This document shows, piece after piece, positions 16,985-26,980 of a stretch of DNA of 64,000 bases (position 1 is the stretch's first letter; each line of letters opens with the position of its first letter). A program made the translations under genes and the position numbers. Source of the stretch: Capnocytophaga sp. (GTDB taxonomy: Bacteria; Bacteroidota; Bacteroidia; Flavobacteriales; Flavobacteriaceae); NCBI RefSeq assembly GCF_030532915.1, contig NZ_JAUNKD010000006.1, positions 1 through 64,000 of the forward strand, given 5' to 3'. The notes beneath the pieces were generated by a model. The model made no database searches, was not told the DNA's origin, and saw nothing but the letters and a program-made list of their open reading frames with translations.

Positions 16985-19708
16985 ATGAGTTACCTAAAAG
17001 AAGTAGTTGCTGATGTACTGGAAAATTTTTCTGATTCCATTGAAAACGTAGTGTTTGTAACCTCCGGAAAGCGTCCGGCTTTATTTTTGAAAAAATATTT
17101 TGCGCAACTGAACCAAAAGGCGGGTATTGCTCCTGAATTTATTGGTATTTCTGATTTATTCAGCCGAATTTCGGGCGTGGAAAGCCTCAGCGGATTACCA
17201 CTTTTGTTTGAGTTTTATGAAACGTATCTATCGGTTTGCAAAAAAGAACCTGATGATTTTGAGACTTTTATCGGGTGGGGACAAACCCTTTTAAAGGATT
17301 TTAGCGAAATTGACCAATACTTGGTTCCCCCCGAAAAAATATTCCCCTATATTCACGCCCTAAAAGAAGCCGAACATTGGTCAGGTGCTGACGAACTGAC
17401 CGAAATGCAAAAAAAACACCTCGAATTTTGGAACACACTTGGCGATTATTACTTCGCTTTTAACGAAAAACTTTCAGCTCAAAACAAAGGTTATTCCGGA
17501 TTTATCGCTAAAAAGGCGGTTGAAAAATTGCCACATTACCTGCAAAATAATTCGCACAAGATTCATATTTTTGTGGGATTCAACGCCTTATCAAAAGCTG
17601 AACAAAAAATCATTCACTCCATTTTGATGGACTCACAATCCGAAATTTATTGGGACATCGACCGGCATTTTATTCAATCGGAAGAACACGATGCCGGCTA
17701 TTTTATCCGTAAGTATCTGAAAAACTGGAAATATTACGACAATAACGAACCTAAATTAATCTCTAACAATTACTTACAACAAAAAAACATTCACATAACG
17801 GGCGTTCCACGAAGTGTCAATCAAGCACACTCGGTTGCTGAACTTTTAAAAAAAGACAATAACAACTGGGAAAATACAGCGTTGATTGTTGCTGACGAGA
17901 ATCTATTAATTCCTGTTTTACAATCGGTTAGCTCCGAAAAATCAGTCAATATCACAATGGGATATCCGTTGCAACAAACGCCTCTAAACGATTTGTTTGT
18001 GGCTTTTTTCAGATTGCATTTAGCCAAAAGTTTTCACTACAAAGACGTGCTGAACCTCATCACACAACCTTTTTTGCGTAATTTATTGACTGACAAAGGT
18101 GTAAACGCCATCACGGATTACATCAAAGAACACAATATCAATTACTTAACCCGTGAAAAAATTTTAAAAGCCACGCCCCAAGCCCAACAAGAAATCATCA
18201 AAACGCTATTTCCCGAAAAAGATGAAAATTTCATAAATAAACTGATTGACAATGCTTTATCTATAATTTATTCCATCAAAGAAAATGCTGCCAAAACGGA
18301 AGCATCGCACGTACTTATGTTGGAATACGCCTATCGTTTTTACTTGCTTTTCAATCAGTTAAAACAATTACAACGAAAATTCGGTTACATCAATTCAGTA
18401 AAATCGTTGTATCATTTTTATTTGGAAGTGCTTCAAAAAAGTTCATTAAACTTTATGGGAGAACCACTTGAAGGACTTCAAGTTATGGGAGTTTTGGAAA
18501 GCAGAAGCCTTGATTTTGAAAACGTTATAATAACATCTGTAAACGAAGGTGTTCTTCCGTTGGGCAAAAGCGGCAATTCACTGATTCCGTACGACGTAAA
18601 ATATTATCTGGAATTACCTACCTACAAAGAACGCGATGCCGTGTACAGCTATAATTTTTATCGTATTTTGCAGCGTGCCAGCAACATACATCTTTTTTAT
18701 GACACTGAAACCAACAGCTTGAAAAGCAAAGAAAAAAGTCGGTTTGTACTGCAATTATTAGCCGAAAAAATCCCGACACATCACATTGTGCATCAAGTTA
18801 AAGCGCCGGAAGTGTATCCGGTAACGCTCCCGAAAATTAGCATCAACAAAACAGATGATGTTATCAACCGATTAAAAGAGCTTGCCGAAAACGGAATATC
18901 ACCCTCTGCTTTAACAACTTACATTTTAAATCCGATTACGTTCTATCAGCAGTACGTATTAAAAATTTACGAGGAACGAGACGTTGAGGAAACCGTTGAG
19001 GCGCGCACCTTTGGCGACATCGTGCACGCAACATTGGAAGCGCTATACCAATCCCTACTAAATCAACCTCTTACGGAAGCCAACTTTAAGGAAATGCGCC
19101 CCAAAGTACGCCCACTGATTGAAGAACATTTTGCAAAAAAATACCAAGAATCAGAATTTAAAATCGGAAAAAACCTGCTGATTTTCAACGTTATTGAAGA
19201 ATACATTCATCGTTTTTTGGATTTTGAAGCTATCGAAGTTAAAAATGGAACGGAAATTGTAGTTTTACATCTTGAACAAAAAAGTAGCGTGATGTTTAGT
19301 AGTGAAAAAATGCCGTTTCCTGTTTACTTAAAAGGAATTATTGATCGGATTGATATGCGCAACGGAACATTACATATTATTGATTATAAGACAGGTAGAG
19401 TTGAAAACAGCAACGTTAGCATTTCCGATTGGGATTTACTCATCACTGATTTTAAGTACAGTAAGGCATTTCAGCTGTTGTCATACGCCTATATTTTTAA
19501 ACAACAGTTTGATTATCAACAAAATATAATAGCCGGAAATTTTTCCTTTAAAAAGATAAATGACGGATTAATAAAATTTCACATCAAAGAAGGAAGAGAA
19601 AAATGGTATGAAATCACGCCCGAAATCATTGAAATTTATAAAACATACACCGAAAAATTGTTACTTGAAATTTTTGACCAGCAAATTCCGTTTTCATCAC
19701 CCGAGTAG
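16985..19708 (+). CDS. AddB-like helicase fold with RecB-type PD-(D/E)XK nuclease
   Basis: A 907-residue protein of the PD-(D/E)XK nuclease superfamily. The N-terminal part resembles the inactivated helicase fold of AddB (VVFVTSGKRPALFLKKYF; a central VMGVLESRSLDFENVIITSVNEGVLP, typical of UvrD-like motif V). The C-terminal nuclease shows GDIVHATLEAL (about residue 680), then GIIDRID (about 787) and HIIDYKTGR (about 800), the catalytic core. The ATP-binding loop is not classical, as expected for AddB. With a UvrD-like AddA partner it would process double-strand breaks for RecA; no addA is seen in the window. Confidence 0.85.
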   Translation: MSYLKEVVADVLENFSDSIENVVFVTSGKRPALFLKKYFAQLNQKAGIAPEFIGISDLFSRISGVESLSGLPLLFEFYETYLSVCKKEPDDFETFIGWGQTLLKDFSEIDQYLVPPEKIFPYIHALKEAEHWSGADELTEMQKKHLEFWNTLGDYYFAFNEKLSAQNKGYSGFIAKKAVEKLPHYLQNNSHKIHIFVGFNALSKAEQKIIHSILMDSQSEIYWDIDRHFIQSEEHDAGYFIRKYLKNWKYYDNNEPKLISNNYLQQKNIHITGVPRSVNQAHSVAELLKKDNNNWENTALIVADENLLIPVLQSVSSEKSVNITMGYPLQQTPLNDLFVAFFRLHLAKSFHYKDVLNLITQPFLRNLLTDKGVNAITDYIKEHNINYLTREKILKATPQAQQEIIKTLFPEKDENFINKLIDNALSIIYSIKENAAKTEASHVLMLEYAYRFYLLFNQLKQLQRKFGYINSVKSLYHFYLEVLQKSSLNFMGEPLEGLQVMGVLESRSLDFENVIITSVNEGVLPLGKSGNSLIPYDVKYYLELPTYKERDAVYSYNFYRILQRASNIHLFYDTETNSLKSKEKSRFVLQLLAEKIPTHHIVHQVKAPEVYPVTLPKISINKTDDVINRLKELAENGISPSALTTYILNPITFYQQYVLKIYEERDVEETVEARTFGDIVHATLEALYQSLLNQPLTEANFKEMRPKVRPLIEEHFAKKYQESEFKIGKNLLIFNVIEEYIHRFLDFEAIEVKNGTEIVVLHLEQKSSVMFSSEKMPFPVYLKGIIDRIDMRNGTLHIIDYKTGRVENSNVSISDWDLLITDFKYSKAFQLLSYAYIFKQQFDYQQNIIAGNFSFKKINDGLIKFHIKEGREKWYEITPEIIEIYKTYTEKLLLEIFDQQIPFSSPE

Positions 19709-19725
19709 CCCTATTTTTGCTTTTT

Positions 19726-19757
19726 TTTGTTCGGTAACGGTTTAGTTTGTATATTTG
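19726..19757 (+). promoter_or_regulatory. Promoter for the DUF4294 gene
   Basis: TTTG at 19726-19729, a 20-base spacer and TATATTTG at 19750-19757 form a near-ideal Bacteroidota promoter. The ATG at 19787 lies about 23 bases after the expected transcription start. Confidence 0.8.
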
Positions 19758-19786
19758 TTTCAAAAAAATAGAAAATCTTTAAAAAA

Positions 19787-20455
19787 ATGAAATTACTTTT
19801 TTTGATTTTGTTACTACACTTGATTCCTTTTTCTGTGCTTGCTCAGGCTGACACGGTTCAACAAGAAACTCATTTTCAATTCATTGACACCATTCGGCTT
19901 GGTGAGGTTTTTCTCTTTGAAAAAGAACCAAGATTTGCCAATGAAGAAGCGCGCAAACGGTATTTAATTCTGAAAAGTCGGGTTAAAAAAGTGTATCCGT
20001 ATGCCAAACTTGCCGCTGAACGACTGCATATTATGGAACAAACAATGGACACGATGAAAAACAAGCGTGCCAAAAAAATCTACACCAAACGGATGCAAAA
20101 ATACGTCGAAAACCGATTTACCAATGAGCTTAAAAAACTTTCACGTTCACAGGGGCGTATTTTGGTAAAACTCATTCATCGGCAAACGGGACGCACTGCT
20201 TATCAATTAGTTAAAGATTTACGCAACAGTTGGAATGCTTTTATGTACAACAGTACCGCTTGGTTTTATGACATTTCATTAAAAACGGAATATGACCCCG
20301 CCCAAAACAACGAAGATTTTCTCATTGAGAGCATCTTATTTAGGGCTTTTGCCAACGACGAACTGGAAGAACAACCGCCCGCCTTTGAAATTAATTTTGA
20401 AAAAATACTTGACGAAAGACGAAAAAAACGCCGTGAAGATGAAGAAAACAAGTGA
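19787..20455 (+). CDS. Exported DUF4294 family protein
   Basis: A 222-residue protein with a signal peptide (1-19, ending VLAQA) and a basic helical body (LILKSRVKKVYPYAKLAAERL, KRAKKIYTKRMQKYVENRFTNELKKLSRSQGRILVKLIHRQTGRTAYQLVKDLRNSWNAF grouped as three helices). The pattern matches DUF4294, a family found mainly in Bacteroidota with no known function. A hydrophilic Lys/Arg/Glu tail ends the protein. It has its own promoter and is followed by a bidirectional terminator. Confidence 0.8.
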   Translation: MKLLFLILLLHLIPFSVLAQADTVQQETHFQFIDTIRLGEVFLFEKEPRFANEEARKRYLILKSRVKKVYPYAKLAAERLHIMEQTMDTMKNKRAKKIYTKRMQKYVENRFTNELKKLSRSQGRILVKLIHRQTGRTAYQLVKDLRNSWNAFMYNSTAWFYDISLKTEYDPAQNNEDFLIESILFRAFANDELEEQPPAFEINFEKILDERRKKRREDEENK

Positions 20456-20507
20456 TTTTAAATTCCTTATGTTTTAGTAAAATATCAGTTTATAAATATT
20501 TTTACAA

Positions 20508-20546
20508 AAAAATCTCGGATAATGAAATACACTATCCGAGATTTTT
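20508..20546. terminator. Bidirectional terminator between DUF4294 gene and the glycogen gene
   Basis: AAAAATCTCGGATA (20508-20521) pairs perfectly over 14 bp with 20533-20546 around an 11-base loop, with A-rich and T-rich flanks that serve both converging genes. Confidence 0.9.
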
Positions 20547-20563
20547 AATTGATATTCAAATAA

Positions 20564-23500
20564 TTACAACCACTTCACCAATGCAAAATCTTGGCGGTGC
20601 GGCAATAATTCATTTTTAGGGAAAATCCGAACGGCTAACTGTAAAGAACCCGGATACTCCGTAACCACTTCAAGCTCATAAACCGCTTTGCTGCCCTCTT
20701 GCGATACGGGTAAAAATTCTTTTTTGTCAGCTACTTTAATTTTTCCGTCTTTATCACGAGCGATAACCAATTCAACACCAATATCTTCGGCTTTTAAATC
20801 TCCGATATCCAACGTAATTTGCCCTTTGTATTGATTTCCGATAGAAATCAACTGCTCACGACGATTAGGCGTTTTCACATCTAACACTTTGATGTTATCC
20901 CACTCTTGGCTCACTTTTCGTTTCCAATCTGAAATTTCAATCGCCGTTGCGTAATTATCTTTTTTCAGGCTTGCCGCACGCTCGCTCATCGGGTAATAGA
21001 ATTGATTTTCATAGTCGGTAAGCATACGCGTAGTGGTGAAATTCACAGCCACTTTGGCAATGGTATTTTTGATGAATGAACACCAACGTTGTGAAATGCC
21101 ATCGCGGTCTTTTTCATAGAAAGCCGGTGCTATTTCATCTTCAATAATGTTATAAATCATTTCGGCATCCATCTCATTTTGATACTCTTGGCTTTCGTAA
21201 GCACGCTCCATCGGCAATGCCCAGCCGGCATCTTCGCGGTAGCCTTCCACCCACCAACCGTCAAGCACACTGAAATGCATCACGCCGTTCATTGCGGCTT
21301 TTTCGCCACTGGTTCCGGAAGCCTCTTGCGGGCGTGTAGGTGTATTCATCCAAACATCAACCCCTTGTACCATATGGCGTGCCAATTCCATATCATAGTT
21401 AGGTATGAAAAGAATTTTCCCTAAAAACTGCGGAAGTTTCGATATTTCAACAATGTTTTTAATCAAATCTTGTCCGGCTTTATCGGCAGGGTGTGCTTTT
21501 CCGGCAAAAATAAACTGCACGGGGCGCTCCGGATTGTTCACGATTTTGTCCAATCGGTCGATGTTTGTAAACAACAAATGCGCGCGTTTGTACGTTGCAA
21601 AACGACGGGCAAAACCGATGGTTAAAATATCTTTACGCAAGTTTTCTTTAATCTCAATAAGCTGTTTTGGAGAGAAGTACGGCGTATTTCGCTCAAAACG
21701 CAATTTTTGTTCGATACGTCGTAACAGTTTGGCACGCAATTCAGTTTTTACTTCCCAAATGCGTTTATCCGAAACTTTGTAGATGCCTTCAAAACTTTTC
21801 GGGTCGTACGTATGTGTTTTGAAATCTTTTCCAAACACTTCATTTTCAATTTCTTTCCAAAGTCCTGCCGTCCACGTAGGCTGATGCACCCCGTTAGTTA
21901 CATAGCTAATATGCAGTTCCTCAGGCATATAACCTGGCCAAAGGTCTTTGAAAATATCTTTGCTGACCTCACCGTGCAACCAGCTCACACCATTGACTTC
22001 TTGTGAAAGATTTGCCGCTAAGTTGCTCATTGAAAATTTCTCCTTTGCGTCGTGTAAATTGATTTTTCCCAATGAAAGGATTTGCTCCCACGAAACGTGT
22101 AATTTTTCGGTATAATTCTCAATATGAGCGCGTAACATTCCTTCTTCAAAGAAATCGTGCCCCGCCGGAACAGGCGTATGCGTGGTGAAAAGCGACGAAG
22201 CCCGCACCACTTCCATTGCTTCGGAGAACGACAATTTATCATTTTGAATATACTCACTGAGCCTTTCCAGTCCGATGAAAGCCGCGTGCCCTTCATTGCA
22301 ATGATACACTTCGGTATCAATGCCCAATTTTCGAAGCATTTTTATACCTCCTAAACCAAGTAACATTTCTTGTTTCAATCGGTTTTCCCAATTTCCACCG
22401 TACAAGTGGTGCGTAACGGAACGGTCACCTTCCCTATTATCTTCAAAATCAGTATCTAACAAATAAAGTTCAATACGCCCTACATCCACACGCCAAACCC
22501 GTGCGTAGAGTGTGCGTTGTGGTAAATCAACTGCCACAATCATCCACTTGCCGTCAGCATCTGTTACGGGAGTTACCGGAATTTTGGTAAAGTCTTGTGC
22601 CTCATAATCAGCCTCTTGATTTCCGGCAGCCGATAATTTCTGTGAGAAATAACCATAACGATACAACAATCCTACGCCAGTGATTTTGGTGGCTTTATCG
22701 CTGGCCTCTTTCAGATAATCACCCGCTAAAATACCAAGTCCGCCGGAATAAATTTTTAAAGACGAATGCAAGCCGTATTCCATACTGAAATAAGCCACTG
22801 ACGGACTTATCATTTCATTTTTCTTCGCCATATAATTCTGAAAATCAGAATATACTTTTGACAGATGCTTCATAAACGCCGCATCGTTTTCAAGCTCGCG
22901 ATAACGTGAAAGCGGAATACTGTCTAAAAGTGCGATGGGGTTTTTACGTGAATCAAGCCAACGCACCGGGTCGATGCTTTTAAACAATTCGTAAGCCTCA
23001 TCATTCCAGCACCACCAAAGGTTTTTGGCAAGTTCTTCAAGGGGTTGCAACGCCTGCGGAATTGAGCGATGCACAATCACGTTTCGCCAAATTGGGGCGT
23101 TTACAATCTTGCTTTTCTCCAAATATGCCGAAGTTTCATTTTCAACAATCGGAAGATTAACTACCCTATCCTCAATATGTTCCAATGTTAATTCATAACA
23201 TTTAAAATAATTTTTCACCAAGTTTTTCCAAAGAGCCGTTTCTGAAACTTTTGCAGCCGTTTCACGTAATGTCTGAAAATCATCAGCTTTCATTTGTTGT
23301 AACGCCAGCAAACTTTTGGCAAGCTCGCCCACGATGTCTCCGTAATTGCCATCGTTTCGTTCAATAACTTCCAAGGCTTTCTGTTTTTCAGGATAATATT
23401 CCTTCACCCATTTACCAAATCCTGATAATGAAGTTGTTATACTCGGAACGTGGAACGCCAAACTTTCCAAAGGTGTATATCCCCAAGGCTCGTAATATGA

Positions 23501-24808
23501 CGGGAACAAGGTTTTGTCAAATCCGATGAGCAAATCATAATACGAGAGGTCAAAAACGCCGTCATTTCCGTTTAGATAACTCGGACAGAAAATTACTTTA
23601 ACCTTGTCTTCTTTTCGATTGAAAAGCTGTTGCTCGCCTATTCGCCTTAAAACCTGGTCGTTATATATATCTGACAGATAATGCGTAAGGTATTTTTGGT
23701 CGTTTTCTTTTGCCTGTTGCGGATTTTTCAAATTATGCAACAAGCCCTGATTAACACCTTCGTGCGCGGTTGGGATAAGCACAAAAGCCAGCAATTCTTT
23801 TTTGTTTTTCGGATTTCGGTTCAGTGCCCCCAACGCATCAATAAAGGCGTCAATTCCTTTGTTTCTGAATTCATATCTTCCGCTGATGCAAACCACTTTG
23901 GCGTCTTCATCAATAGAATGACCCACAAGGGCTTGCGCCACTTTATGAAGTTGTTTTTTGGCTTCTTTTCGTTTCTTTTCGAAGGTTTTGGCTGTTGGCA
24001 CAAAACTGTCTTCAAAACCGTTTGGTGTGATAATATCGGTTTTTCTGCCTAAAAAATGAAGTGCTTCCAGAGCGGTTAATTCGCTCACGGTGGTGAAATT
24101 ATCGGCTCGTTTGGCAGCGGCTTTTTCTAAAAAATGCTTATGTTGCACCCCAAAACGATACGCCATTTCTTCGGGATTGTACCCCTTCATATTGTCGTAA
24201 AGCGGATAACCGTTTCCGGCAATAGAACGCCCGACTACGGTGGCGTGCGTGGTGAAAACCGACCCCACTTTGGGCATTTTATCCTCAATATAAAGCAACC
24301 CGCTACCGGTCATCCATTCGTGGAAATGACAAATCACGTTCTCACGTGAAGCCGTGTTAAATTTCACAAAGCTTTCAATCACTTTGGCAGAAGCATATCC
24401 GAAAAGCACCGACTCAATATAATCCCACGAACTGTTAAGCGAATCCAACTTGTAAGTATCCCAGTAATAACGCAAAATTTCGTTTTTATTACTCACATAA
24501 TGCGAGAAATCAACCAAAATAACAATCGGATTACCGGCTATGTTCCAGTTACCAACACGAACGCGCAAACCTTCACTTTCAGCCTTTGCCCGCCACGATT
24601 TAAACAAATCTTTGTTTTCAACAAACTCCTTACTTTCAGTGTGTTGCCAAACATCCGGACCAATAAGGATATACTTATTTCTGAATTTTTTGGTAATGCT
24701 CAACGCCTTGGTTGAAATAACGGTGTGAATACCGCCCACTTTGTTACATACTTCCCAACTGGTTTCAAAAACATAATCAGGATTTAGTGTTCCTTTTTTT
24801 GTTGACAT
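20564..24808 (-). CDS. Fused glycogen synthase (GT3) and alpha-glucan phosphorylase (GT35)
   Basis: One 1414-residue chain carries two opposing glycogen enzymes. Residues 1 to about 550 resemble eukaryote-type glycogen synthase, family GT3 (VCNKVGGIHTVIST near the N-terminus, HFHEWMTGSGLLYIED, and LFPSYYEPWGYTPLES near residue 440 with the conserved Glu). From about 573 comes the DUF3417-type N-terminal region of bacterial alpha-glucan phosphorylases, then the GT35 domain with the pyridoxal-phosphate lysine K1170 in EASGTSGEKAAMNG. A C-terminal beta domain of about 120 residues follows. The GT3 part would extend glucan from a nucleotide sugar and the GT35 part would release glucose-1-phosphate. 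I see no frameshift or stop between domains. The gene is monocistronic. Confidence 0.93.
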   Translation of the reverse strand: MSTKKGTLNPDYVFETSWEVCNKVGGIHTVISTKALSITKKFRNKYILIGPDVWQHTESKEFVENKDLFKSWRAKAESEGLRVRVGNWNIAGNPIVILVDFSHYVSNKNEILRYYWDTYKLDSLNSSWDYIESVLFGYASAKVIESFVKFNTASRENVICHFHEWMTGSGLLYIEDKMPKVGSVFTTHATVVGRSIAGNGYPLYDNMKGYNPEEMAYRFGVQHKHFLEKAAAKRADNFTTVSELTALEALHFLGRKTDIITPNGFEDSFVPTAKTFEKKRKEAKKQLHKVAQALVGHSIDEDAKVVCISGRYEFRNKGIDAFIDALGALNRNPKNKKELLAFVLIPTAHEGVNQGLLHNLKNPQQAKENDQKYLTHYLSDIYNDQVLRRIGEQQLFNRKEDKVKVIFCPSYLNGNDGVFDLSYYDLLIGFDKTLFPSYYEPWGYTPLESLAFHVPSITTSLSGFGKWVKEYYPEKQKALEVIERNDGNYGDIVGELAKSLLALQQMKADDFQTLRETAAKVSETALWKNLVKNYFKCYELTLEHIEDRVVNLPIVENETSAYLEKSKIVNAPIWRNVIVHRSIPQALQPLEELAKNLWWCWNDEAYELFKSIDPVRWLDSRKNPIALLDSIPLSRYRELENDAAFMKHLSKVYSDFQNYMAKKNEMISPSVAYFSMEYGLHSSLKIYSGGLGILAGDYLKEASDKATKITGVGLLYRYGYFSQKLSAAGNQEADYEAQDFTKIPVTPVTDADGKWMIVAVDLPQRTLYARVWRVDVGRIELYLLDTDFEDNREGDRSVTHHLYGGNWENRLKQEMLLGLGGIKMLRKLGIDTEVYHCNEGHAAFIGLERLSEYIQNDKLSFSEAMEVVRASSLFTTHTPVPAGHDFFEEGMLRAHIENYTEKLHVSWEQILSLGKINLHDAKEKFSMSNLAANLSQEVNGVSWLHGEVSKDIFKDLWPGYMPEELHISYVTNGVHQPTWTAGLWKEIENEVFGKDFKTHTYDPKSFEGIYKVSDKRIWEVKTELRAKLLRRIEQKLRFERNTPYFSPKQLIEIKENLRKDILTIGFARRFATYKRAHLLFTNIDRLDKIVNNPERPVQFIFAGKAHPADKAGQDLIKNIVEISKLPQFLGKILFIPNYDMELARHMVQGVDVWMNTPTRPQEASGTSGEKAAMNGVMHFSVLDGWWVEGYREDAGWALPMERAYESQEYQNEMDAEMIYNIIEDEIAPAFYEKDRDGISQRWCSFIKNTIAKVAVNFTTTRMLTDYENQFYYPMSERAASLKKDNYATAIEISDWKRKVSQEWDNIKVLDVKTPNRREQLISIGNQYKGQITLDIGDLKAEDIGVELVIARDKDGKIKVADKKEFLPVSQEGSKAVYELEVVTEYPGSLQLAVRIFPKNELLPHRQDFALVKWL

Positions 24809-24874
24809 AATTTAAATGTATATGTTGTTCTATTTTAAAATTCTGAATATCTATACTTTATATTTATTTTTTCA

Positions 24875-24888
24875 CTACAACGTTGTAG
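24875..24888. promoter_or_regulatory. Perfect palindrome at the glycogen gene promoter, candidate operator
   Basis: CTACAACGTTGTAG is a perfect 14-bp palindrome with a central CG, the shape bound by LacI/GalR-type repressors. It lies 67 bases upstream of the start codon and about 12-25 bases after the expected transcription start, a position suited to repression. The regulator is not in the window. Confidence 0.5.
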
Positions 24889-24906
24889 ATTGCCTGTTTG
24901 AAGAGG

Positions 24907-24938
24907 TAAAAGTACGAATTTTTGCAATAACACACAAA
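24907..24938 (-). promoter_or_regulatory. Promoter of the glycogen gene
   Basis: On the minus strand TTTG (24938-24935), a 20-base spacer and TACTTTTA (24914-24907) match the consensus except for the last base. Transcription would start near 24900 and give a leader of about 90 bases that includes the palindrome at 24875-24888. Confidence 0.65.
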
Positions 24939-24994
24939 CATTGCCGATATTTTTTCTGCCGAAAAACATTCAGACCGCAAAGAATATCAGCATT

Positions 24995-26689
24995 TTACCG
25001 AATATCCCGAATTTTTAGTTGCAGGGAAACGCTTCCGTTCCAGTGATTTTCTTCAATGGAATAAGCAATTTCAAAGGGTTTCCCCGATTTTATGAGCGGT
25101 AATTTATGCCCCAAACCAAAGCCCACGGCAGTGAAAAATTGCCCGCCGCCAAAGTCTTTTAAAGTCAGCCGAAGATGGGCGTTATCCTTCCCGATTTGCT
25201 TGGCAAAACCCGTATCCACCACGTTTTTGGCGTAGAACACAGGACTCATATTCTGCGGACCAAAAGGCTCAAATTGCTTTATGACGTTAAACATCTTCGG
25301 ATTGATTTTTTCCAGCGGAAGCTCGGCGTCAATCACAATTTTGGGCGATTTTAATTCCTCCGGAAGAGTTTCTGCCACCACTTGCTCGAATTTTTCCTTA
25401 AAAGAGGCATATTTTTCGGGCAAAATGGTCAATCCGGCAGCGTATTTATGTCCGCCAAACTGCTCAATGTGTTCACTACATCGCTCCAACGCCTCATAAA
25501 CGTCAAATCCGTGAACGGAACGCACCGAAGCGGCGTATTTTTCCCCACTCTGGGTGAAAACTACGGTCGGTCGGTAATGCGTTTCAATCAATCGGGAAGC
25601 CACAATGCCAATCACGCCCTTATGCCAATTCGGGTTATATACCACGGTGGAAGCCCTGTCTTCTTCTTGATTTGTTTGTATCTGATTTAGAGCCTCTTGC
25701 GTAATATTTGCATCAAGGTCTTTGCGTTCGTCATTAAAATTTTCGATTTCTTTGGCTTTGGCAATCGCTTCGTTTACAGATGTTTCCGTTAAGAGTTCTA
25801 CGGCAAACATCCCGTGTTCGATTCTTCCTGCGGAATTGATTCGCGGAGCTAACCCGAAAACGATGTCCACCATTTGCACGGGGCGATTTTCCACTCCGAG
25901 CAATGCCGCAAGCCCCACCGACGGATTTTCGTTCAAAATCTGCAAACCGTAATGCAACAACACCCGATTTTCGCCCGTTACGGGAACAATATCCGCCGCA
26001 ATGGCAACCGCCACCAAATCCAACAAAGGACGTATGGTTTCAAACGGTTGATTCATTCGCTGACTCAGTGCTTGCACCAGCTTAAAGCCTACACCACAGC
26101 CACATAGTTCGTCGTATGGATACTCACAATCGGTTTGTTTGGGGTTTAATATGGCTACGGCTTCGGGCAGTTTTTCAGACGGACGATGGTGGTCGCAAAT
26201 CACAAAATCGATGCCTTTTTCACGGGCGTATTGTACTTTTTCGTGGTCTTTAATACCACAATCCAAGGCGATAACGAGCGAAAATCCGTTTTCGGCGGCA
26301 TAATCCACGCCTTGAAAAGAAACGCCGTAACCTTCGGAATAGCGGTCAGGAATGTACGTAGCCAAATTTTGAGTAAATCGCTTCAAATAGAGATACATCA
26401 GCGATACGGAAGTGGTTCCATCTACGTCATAATCGCCATAAATAAGTATTTTTTCCTGTTTTTCGATGGCTTGAAGCACACGTTGCACGGCTTTTTCCAT
26501 ATTTTTCATCAAAAACGGATTGTGAAGGTCGGAAAGTGCCGGTCGGAAGAACTTTTTTGCCGTATCAAAGTCCGAAATACCCCGTTGAGCCAGCAAAACA
26601 GCAGGAATCACACTTAAATTGAGCTGTTTTTGTAGCTTTTTTACAAGTTCAACGGGTGGTTTTTCTTTATGTATCCAATGTAAATTCAT
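24995..26689 (-). CDS. recJ: Single-stranded-DNA-specific exonuclease RecJ
   Basis: RecJ degrades single-stranded DNA 5' to 3' in recombination and repair. The 564 residues are typical. The DHH phosphoesterase motifs are clear: GDYDVDG (85-91), ALDCGIKDH (about 141-149), CDHH (165-168), then the DHHA1 region with the conserved GGH in EQFGGHKYAAGL. The C-terminal OB-like domain is also present. A minus-strand -7 element TATTTTTG (26756-26749) precedes the gene, which follows the tRNA-Phe terminator. Confidence 0.96.
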   Translation of the reverse strand: MNLHWIHKEKPPVELVKKLQKQLNLSVIPAVLLAQRGISDFDTAKKFFRPALSDLHNPFLMKNMEKAVQRVLQAIEKQEKILIYGDYDVDGTTSVSLMYLYLKRFTQNLATYIPDRYSEGYGVSFQGVDYAAENGFSLVIALDCGIKDHEKVQYAREKGIDFVICDHHRPSEKLPEAVAILNPKQTDCEYPYDELCGCGVGFKLVQALSQRMNQPFETIRPLLDLVAVAIAADIVPVTGENRVLLHYGLQILNENPSVGLAALLGVENRPVQMVDIVFGLAPRINSAGRIEHGMFAVELLTETSVNEAIAKAKEIENFNDERKDLDANITQEALNQIQTNQEEDRASTVVYNPNWHKGVIGIVASRLIETHYRPTVVFTQSGEKYAASVRSVHGFDVYEALERCSEHIEQFGGHKYAAGLTILPEKYASFKEKFEQVVAETLPEELKSPKIVIDAELPLEKINPKMFNVIKQFEPFGPQNMSPVFYAKNVVDTGFAKQIGKDNAHLRLTLKDFGGGQFFTAVGFGLGHKLPLIKSGKPFEIAYSIEENHWNGSVSLQLKIRDIR

Positions 26690-26808
26690 TTTTGTAGCCT
26701 TTTATTGTTCTATTTTTTGAAAAACCATAAAAAAGAATTGTTTTTCGGCAAAAATAATTCTTTTATTTGAGAAAACCCTACGATTTAGGAAACAAATAAA
26801 AAACAAAA

Positions 26809-26828
26809 ACCACAGTTTTCACTGTGGT
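26809..26828 (-). terminator. Terminator of tRNA-Phe
   Basis: ACCACAGT (26809-26816) pairs with ACTGTGGT (26821-26828) around a four-base loop. On the minus strand it is followed by TTTTGTTTTTT, a strong T-tract, 58 bases past the tRNA 3' end. Confidence 0.85.
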
Positions 26829-26885
26829 CTTTGCAATTCCTAATCCTTAAAAATATGAAAAATTTCCTCTATGAAGAAGATCTCG

Positions 26886-26958
26886 TGGTACCTCCAGGAA
26901 TCGAACCAGGGACACAAGGATTTTCAGTCCTTTGCTCTACCAACTGAGCTAAGGTACC
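26886..26958 (-). tRNA. tRNA-Phe (GAA)
   Basis: The minus strand gives a 73-nt cloverleaf. The acceptor stem GGTACCT (26958-26952) pairs with AGGTACC (26893-26887) and the discriminator base is A (26886). The anticodon loop CTGAAAA sits in the stem AAGGA/TCCTT, giving anticodon GAA. The T-loop is GGTTCGATTCC. The D-arm AGCTCAGTTGGTAGAGC is normal. The 3' CCA is not encoded and must be added after transcription. Confidence 0.97.
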
Positions 26959-26980
26959 AGTTGTTTTGCTTTTGCTGGTG

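Noticed and set aside
24816-25046. A 76-codon plus-strand frame between the glycogen gene and recJ
   Set aside because: It spans the glycogen promoter and palindrome and runs into the recJ 3' end in an opposing frame; the peptide has no plausible domain.
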